10,743 bases of DNA from a bacterium (lineage in GTDB: Bacteria; Arandabacterota; Arandabacteria; Arandabacterales; Arandabacteraceae), in the NCBI GenBank assembly GCA_025774405.1, contig JALGWB010000045.1, positions 1-10,743 on the forward strand, written 5' to 3'. A program made the translations under genes and the position numbers. Numbering within the stretch: the stretch's first letter is position 1; the number at the start of each line of letters is the position of its first letter. A model generated the notes under the pieces. It searched no databases. It was not told where the DNA came from and saw only the letters and a list, made by a program, of their open reading frames with translations. Of the stretch, positions 7,080-10,743 are shown one piece after another.

Positions 7080-8825
7080 ATGAAATCTGGATTGAAACCC
7101 GAGATCATAAGAAAGCTAAAAGAGATTGCCATTAAACAGAATTACATAACCATAGACCAGATCAACGAGTGCCTTGGTGAAGATGCCACAGTCGATGATA
7201 TGGAAAGAGTGCACATCATGTTCAATGAGATGAAAATCGATGTGGTTGATTCACCTGAAGAGGCTCTTGAAAAGCGAGCTAAGCAGGAGCGCGAGAAGGC
7301 AAAACGTCTCGAAGCTCAGATGGCATCTCAGAGTGTTCGCTATGATGACCCTATCCGTATGTATTTGCGTGAGATGGGTAAGGTTCCACTTCTTGATAGA
7401 GAGGGTGAGATCAGGCTAGCGAAGCAGATAGAGGAAGGGCAATCTAAGGTGGAGCGAGCGGTTTTCAGCTGCCCCACTGCCTTCGAGGATCTGGAGGAGC
7501 TTGCTCACAAGCTTGATGAAGGCAAGATAAAGATCGAGGATTTTGTCCAGGTTGATATAGGAGCCTGGGGTCCAACCTATACTGGTAGACGAGAAAAACA
7601 GCGTGCACTTCGATGCATACGCAAGATCCTCAGGATCCACCGGGAGATTGAAGGTCTTGAGCAGAAACTTAATTCCAAGGGTGGCAGGAAAAACGAAGCA
7701 AAGATAAGGGCGAGCTTGAAGAGGCTTAAGGAGAGAAGGTTGGCTGAATGTGCCAATCTCAGATTGCATCGGCAGCAAATCGCCTGCCTGGCTGAGAAAC
7801 CCAAACATCTTGCCGCACGCATAGTTGAGAGCGAAAAGGAGATTGGTGATGTTGAACGTGAGGCGGGTTTCCCAGCTCAACAGGTTCTCGACATAGCCAA
7901 GCTGTGCACAAAAGGACGAAGCCATGTGCGCAAGGTCGTTCGCCAGACAGGCAAGGGTAAGGATCTCTGGTTGTCATTTGAACGGCGAATAAAGAATGCC
8001 AAGCGCAAGATCAAGCGCATTGAGGCAGAGGCCAGGCTCAGTACAGAGGAGTTGAAACATATCGTCGAGGAGATCTCAGCTGGCGAACATCTTGTAAACG
8101 ATGGCAAGAAAAGGATGGTCGAGGCGAATGTCAGGCTTGTGATCTCAATCGCCAAGCGCTACGTGAATCGCGGGCTTGAATTCCTTGACCTGATTCAGGA
8201 AGGCAATAGTGGTTTGATGCGAGCTGTGGAAAAGTTCGACTACAAGAAAGGCTACAAGTTCTCGACCTACGCAACCTGGTGGATCAGGCAGGCAATAACG
8301 AGGGCAATTGCCGATCAAGCCAGAACGATTCGAGTACCTGTCCACATGATTGAGGCCATCAACAAGGTTCTGAGAGCATCAAGACGGCTTGTTCAGGAGT
8401 ATGGGCGAGAACCATCGCCTGAGGAGATAGCCAAGACCCTCGACTTACCCCTTGACAAGGTGAAAAGTGTGCTAAAGGCAGCTCAAGAGCCTATCTCACT
8501 TGATAGGCCTATCGGTGAAGACGAGGATAGCAACCTTGGCGATTTCATTGAAGATACCCGTGTTGTCTCACCAGCTCAATCTGCAGCCTTTGTAATGCTG
8601 CAAGAGCAGATGAGCAATGTGCTTTCGACTCTGACACGCAGGGAGGAGAAGGTAATTCGACTGAGATTCGGGCTTGGTGACGGTTGCCCAAGAACGCTCG
8701 AAGAAGTGGGTAGTATCTTCAATGTTACGCGTGAACGCGTGCGCCAGATTGAAGCTAAGGCGTTGCGCAAGCTCAAACACCCATCGCGAGCCAGGAAGCT
8801 ATGGGGATACATAGAGTTGCCATAG
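7080..8825 (+). CDS. rpoD: RNA polymerase primary sigma factor RpoD (sigma-70)
   Basis: Housekeeping sigma factor that directs RNA polymerase to -35/-10 promoters. Length 581 residues. Region 1.1 spans about 1-60, an acidic/basic linker follows, then region 1.2 (DPIRMYLREMGKVPLLDREGE, about 90-120). A roughly 200-residue, lysine/arginine-rich non-conserved region reaches about 340. Region 2 has ANVRLVISIAKRYVNRGLEF (349-368), the core-binding DLIQEGN and the -10-reading, melting segment YKFSTYATWWIRQAITRAI (392-410). Region 3 spans about 420-500. Region 4 has LTRREEKVIRLRFGLGDG (518-535) and the -35-reading helix around VTRERVRQIEAKALRKLKHP (549-568). The ATG at 7080 is well spaced from AGGAGA. 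It is the last protein gene of the operon; no terminator is seen between it and the tRNAs, so some read-through is likely. Confidence 0.98.
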   Translation: MKSGLKPEIIRKLKEIAIKQNYITIDQINECLGEDATVDDMERVHIMFNEMKIDVVDSPEEALEKRAKQEREKAKRLEAQMASQSVRYDDPIRMYLREMGKVPLLDREGEIRLAKQIEEGQSKVERAVFSCPTAFEDLEELAHKLDEGKIKIEDFVQVDIGAWGPTYTGRREKQRALRCIRKILRIHREIEGLEQKLNSKGGRKNEAKIRASLKRLKERRLAECANLRLHRQQIACLAEKPKHLAARIVESEKEIGDVEREAGFPAQQVLDIAKLCTKGRSHVRKVVRQTGKGKDLWLSFERRIKNAKRKIKRIEAEARLSTEELKHIVEEISAGEHLVNDGKKRMVEANVRLVISIAKRYVNRGLEFLDLIQEGNSGLMRAVEKFDYKKGYKFSTYATWWIRQAITRAIADQARTIRVPVHMIEAINKVLRASRRLVQEYGREPSPEEIAKTLDLPLDKVKSVLKAAQEPISLDRPIGEDEDSNLGDFIEDTRVVSPAQSAAFVMLQEQMSNVLSTLTRREEKVIRLRFGLGDGCPRTLEEVGSIFNVTRERVRQIEAKALRKLKHPSRARKLWGYIELP

Positions 8826-8841
8826 GATGATGAGTTTTAGC

Positions 8842-8868
8842 TTGACGCTTCGGTCGCTGTGTAATAAT
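8842..8868 (+). promoter_or_regulatory. Probable promoter of the tRNA pair
   Basis: TTGACG (8842-8847) resembles a -35 box. Downstream, AATAAT (8863-8868), preceded by TGT, matches a -10 box at five of six bases, but the spacer is only 15 bp. TAATAG at 8865-8870 gives a 17-bp spacer but a poorer match. Either would start transcription within a few bases of the first tRNA, which suits a tRNA promoter. The exact hexamers are uncertain. Confidence 0.5.
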
Positions 8869-8878
8869 AGAATAGCGA

Positions 8879-8955
8879 GGGCCCATAGCTCAGTTGGTCA
8901 GAGCGCCCGGCTCATAACCGGAAGGTCCTAGGTTCGAAGCCTAGTGGGCCCACCA
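8879..8955 (+). tRNA. tRNA with CAT anticodon, probably tRNA-Ile2 (lysidine type)
   Basis: A complete 77-nt cloverleaf: acceptor GGGCCCA (8879-8885) with TGGGCCC (8945-8951), D stem GCTC/GAGC, anticodon loop CTCATAA (anticodon CAT at 8913-8915), T stem CTAGG/CCTAG with loop TTCGAAG, discriminator A and an encoded CCA. CAT could mean Met or Ile2. C4-G69 and C5-G68 in the acceptor are the pairs known to be recognised by the lysidine synthase TilS in E. coli. The loop CTCATAA and the lack of initiator features (no C1-A72 mismatch, no GGG/CCC anticodon stem) also favour Ile2. An automatic call may read Met. The top anticodon-stem pair is a C-A mismatch (8906/8922). Confidence 0.93.
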
Positions 8956-8968
8956 ATTTTTTTGGAAC

Positions 8969-9045
8969 GGGCGATTAGCTCAGCGGTTGAGAGCGCCCGC
9001 CTCACACGCGGGAGGTCACTGGTTCAATTCCAGTATCGCCCACCA
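8969..9045 (+). tRNA. tRNA-Val (anticodon CAC)
   Basis: A complete 77-nt cloverleaf: acceptor GGGCGAT (8969-8975) with ATCGCCC (9035-9041), D stem GCTC/GAGC, anticodon stem CCCGC/GCGGG around CTCACAC (CAC at 9003-9005, reads GUG), T stem ACTGG/CCAGT with loop TTCAATT, discriminator A and encoded CCA. All stems pair without mismatch. It lies 13 bases after the first tRNA, so both should be cut from one precursor. Confidence 0.97.
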
Positions 9046-9093
9046 GATTGGAAATTGCATATGATTGATGGGGTAAAAAAGCGTAGATTTCTC

Positions 9094-9107
9094 AGGTCTT
9101 GTGACCT
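9094..9107 (+). other. Small hairpin upstream of the terminator
   Basis: AGGTC-TTGT-GACCT makes a 5-bp stem with a 4-nt loop in the space between tRNA-Val and the terminator. Its right side GTGACCTC (9101-9108) is also the exact complement of GAGGTCAC in tRNA-Val (9012-9019). It may be a 3' trailer structure or part of an attenuator; no function is shown. Confidence 0.35.
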
Positions 9108-9115
9108 CTTCTGGC

Positions 9116-9147
9116 AGCGTGTGCCGAAATCGGTACACGCTTTTTTT
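9116..9147 (+). terminator. Intrinsic terminator after the tRNA pair
   Basis: AGCGTGTGCCG and CGGTACACGCT form an 11-bp stem with a single G-U pair and the loop AAAT, followed directly by seven T residues (9141-9147; the first pairs with the stem base). This is a textbook Rho-independent terminator. It would end the tRNA transcript and any read-through from rpoD. It also lies only 16 nt before the nif3-like start codon, with no convincing promoter between. Confidence 0.9.
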
Positions 9148-9163
9148 GTAGGATGACCAGGCG

Positions 9164-10234
9164 ATGAAAGCTGCAATCCTTGATGAACTCATGGAAGACT
9201 TTGCTCCACCTACTGCCATTGCAAGGAACGAGCTTCTTGTTGGAAATCCTGAACTGGAGGTTACGAGATTCTATGTTGCCTGGAATCCTTCTCAACTTGA
9301 TGGCATAATCAGGAAGTCCGCTGATGAAGATGGTATCTATGTAGCATATCTTGGAATACCTGGTGAACAGCCAAGATGCCTGCTCGCCCTCGGATTGAAG
9401 GGCCTGAAGAAGGTTGTCGTAAGGTGCTTGAACGATAGCTGGAGATATCATTCCTGGGGAGTCACAGCGAGGCTTGCCAGGGACCTCGGTTTGACAGGGG
9501 TCAGGCCTGTAAGGACGATTGGAGAGGAAGCCAACTACAAGCTTGTCACATTCTTGCCTGCCAAGGACCTTCCCAAGGTGCGCGAGAGCCTGTTCGCTTC
9601 AGGTGCTGGCAGATATGGTGACTATCTGAAGTGCTCCTTTGCAGCCTCAGGTAAAGGCACCTTTCTTGGCTCAAAGTCTACCGAGCCTGCCTATGGTAAA
9701 GCGGGAAGGTTTGAGGAGATTGATGAACAGAGGCTTGAAGTTATTGTTCCCTTCGATCGGCTTGCCAGGGCCATATCAGCCTTGCGCAAGGCGCACCCTT
9801 ATGAGGAGCCTGTCATCGAGGCCTATCAAGTTCAAACAGGGAAGAAGCATGGGGAAGGCAGGATTGGATCAACTGCTGGAATCGACATTCGTGAAGCTTC
9901 CAGAAAGATTGCTTCAGTCCTGGGCTCCCAGCCTATCTACATGAGTGGCCAATCCAGGATTGAGAATGTGATAGTCTGGGATGGAGATCCTGCTCAGGGT
10001 CTCTATGAAGCCGTATTACGGGGAGTTGATCTCTACGTAGGTACTGACAGTCATGGGCTAGCGAGGATAGTCAACGAAGCCTTCGGATTTGCGGTTCTTG
10101 AATTCCCCGGTTACTGCTTCACCCTGGCAGGGGCGAAGGAGCTCATATACATGATTCGGGAAAAGTCGAAACGTGAAGCGTGGGGGCTGAGGACATTTCT
10201 GCCCTCCAAGGTCGGCAAGGAAGGGGTGAATTGA
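9164..10234 (+). CDS. Nif3-like protein with PII-like insert, metal ligands apparently lost
   Basis: A 356-residue member of the Nif3/YqfO family, usually a dinuclear-metal hexamer of uncertain biochemical role. The inserted PII/CutA-like domain (about 125-222) is clearly conserved: YKLVTFLPAKDLPKVRESLF, GAGRYGDYLKCSF, GKGTF and AHPYEEP. The two Nif3 halves flanking it are recognisable (NELLVG near 22-27, WGVTARLARDLGL 98-110, GVDLYVGTDSH 287-297), but the metal-binding motifs are not. The HHP segment is replaced around residues 60-66, HTNxD aligns to NDSWR (90-94), and the C-terminal GHxxxE aligns to GYCFT (316-320). It may be a metal-free family member. Start ATG 9164 has a modest AGGA 10 nt upstream. 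It overlaps the next gene by one base. nif3 near rpoD is a recurrent neighbourhood, as with yqfO in Bacillus. Confidence 0.85.
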   Translation: MKAAILDELMEDFAPPTAIARNELLVGNPELEVTRFYVAWNPSQLDGIIRKSADEDGIYVAYLGIPGEQPRCLLALGLKGLKKVVVRCLNDSWRYHSWGVTARLARDLGLTGVRPVRTIGEEANYKLVTFLPAKDLPKVRESLFASGAGRYGDYLKCSFAASGKGTFLGSKSTEPAYGKAGRFEEIDEQRLEVIVPFDRLARAISALRKAHPYEEPVIEAYQVQTGKKHGEGRIGSTAGIDIREASRKIASVLGSQPIYMSGQSRIENVIVWDGDPAQGLYEAVLRGVDLYVGTDSHGLARIVNEAFGFAVLEFPGYCFTLAGAKELIYMIREKSKREAWGLRTFLPSKVGKEGVN

Positions 10235-10743
10235 TGAGAGCCACAAAAGAGCTTCTGCTGAAGTTGCAGGAACTTGATGATGAGATAGATTCGATCAAGA
10301 CCGAGCGAGAAGCAATACCCGTAAGGAAGCTCGAACTTGAGCAGACGTTACAGGAAGCCAGCGATAATCTTAAAAAGACCAAGAAGGAATCCATCGAGCT
10401 TGTCAAGAAGCGCAAGGATCTCGAGATCGAACTCGAAGCCACTGATGAGAAGAGTATGCGATTTAAGACCCAGCTGTCTCAGGTGAAAACCAATCGGGAA
10501 TATGAGGCACTTCAGCACGAGATAGCTGCTCTCGAGGAGCATAAGTCAGGACTTGAAGATGAGATCCTCGAAGCCCTTGAGCGCAGCGAAATGCTTGCTG
10601 CCAGGATCAAGGAGGAGGAAGCTAATCTTGGCAAAGAAACTGAGCGTGTCAGGCAGCAGGAGGCTGCGCTTGATGCACGTTCGAGGGAGTTGGACGATTT
10701 GCTGGCAATAAAGCAGGATGAAAGAGTACGCCTGGTCTCAAAT
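10234..10743 (+). CDS. Coiled-coil C4-type zinc-ribbon protein (DUF164 family), 3' end outside the window
   Basis: An open frame of 170 codons with no stop before the window edge. The product is almost entirely a charged coiled coil (many Glu/Lys/Arg heptads) and contains VKTNREYEALQHEI (84-97), a hallmark of the DUF164 zinc-ribbon family that includes chlamydial CT398 and Helicobacter HP0958/FlgZ. The zinc-ribbon cysteines normally lie at the C-terminus and are beyond the window, so they cannot be verified. Known relatives bind sigma-54 and flagellar export components, or RNA, but many non-flagellated bacteria also carry the gene, so no role is assigned here. ATG 10234 overlaps the TGA of the nif3-like gene (TGATG), implying coupled translation. 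Confidence 0.85.
   Translation, partial: MRATKELLLKLQELDDEIDSIKTEREAIPVRKLELEQTLQEASDNLKKTKKESIELVKKRKDLEIELEATDEKSMRFKTQLSQVKTNREYEALQHEIAALEEHKSGLEDEILEALERSEMLAARIKEEEANLGKETERVRQQEAALDARSRELDDLLAIKQDERVRLVSN

Noticed and set aside
9116..9141. Similarity of the terminator to the D-arm of tRNA-Leu (GCCGAAATCGGTA followed by ACGC)
   Set aside because: No anticodon arm, T arm or acceptor partner follows; the sequence goes straight into a T-run, so it is best explained as an intrinsic terminator with chance resemblance.
1..10743. Search for CRISPR repeats, transposase genes, toxin-antitoxin pairs, phage genes or a novel defence cluster
   Set aside because: No repeated spacer-repeat structure, terminal inverted repeats, integrase/transposase motifs or small paired ORFs were seen; every large frame is a recognisable housekeeping gene.

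Overview
This is a bacterial housekeeping segment of moderate base composition (about half G+C by eye). No phage, insertion sequence, CRISPR array or accessory island is visible. Almost everything is on the plus strand and tightly packed, with one-base overlaps and several non-ATG starts. The order dnaJ-rsmE / rpsU-yqeY-mutS2-dnaG-rpoD / two tRNAs / nif3-like / zinc-ribbon coiled-coil gene resembles Deltaproteobacteria and some uncultured candidate phyla. The primary sigma factor is 581 residues with a roughly 200-residue non-conserved region, which argues against Bacteroidetes, whose SigA is short. The exact phylum cannot be read from the sequence alone.

Layout. (1) 1-1908: the end of a chaperone cluster, with a possible 7-codon tail of an upstream gene, dnaJ, and the 16S rRNA methyltransferase gene rsmE. 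(2) 1909-2206: an intergenic region with a near-consensus sigma-70 promoter (TTGACA, 17 bp, TATATT). A TGTCAA/TTGACA palindrome overlaps its -35 box, and the 70-nt leader carries a hairpin and a doubled Shine-Dalgarno (SD) sequence. (3) 2207-8825: an extended macromolecular-synthesis operon covering translation (bS21, YqeY), MutS2, replication priming (DnaG) and transcription initiation (RpoD). (4) 8826-9147: a probable tRNA promoter, a CAT-anticodon tRNA (probably lysidine-type Ile2), tRNA-Val(CAC) and a strong intrinsic terminator. (5) 9164-10743: a Nif3-family gene overlapping by one base a coiled-coil zinc-ribbon gene (DUF164 type) that is cut by the window end.

The genes couple the making of ribosomes, primers and sigma factor, as in the classical rpsU-dnaG-rpoD operon of E. 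coli, with yqeY and mutS2 added. I found no undescribed multi-gene system. The items most worth a second look are the Nif3-family protein whose metal-ligand positions all appear substituted while its inserted PII-like domain is intact; the possible regulatory leader of rpsU; the operator-like palindrome on the operon promoter; and the hairpin plus terminator placed just before nif3.
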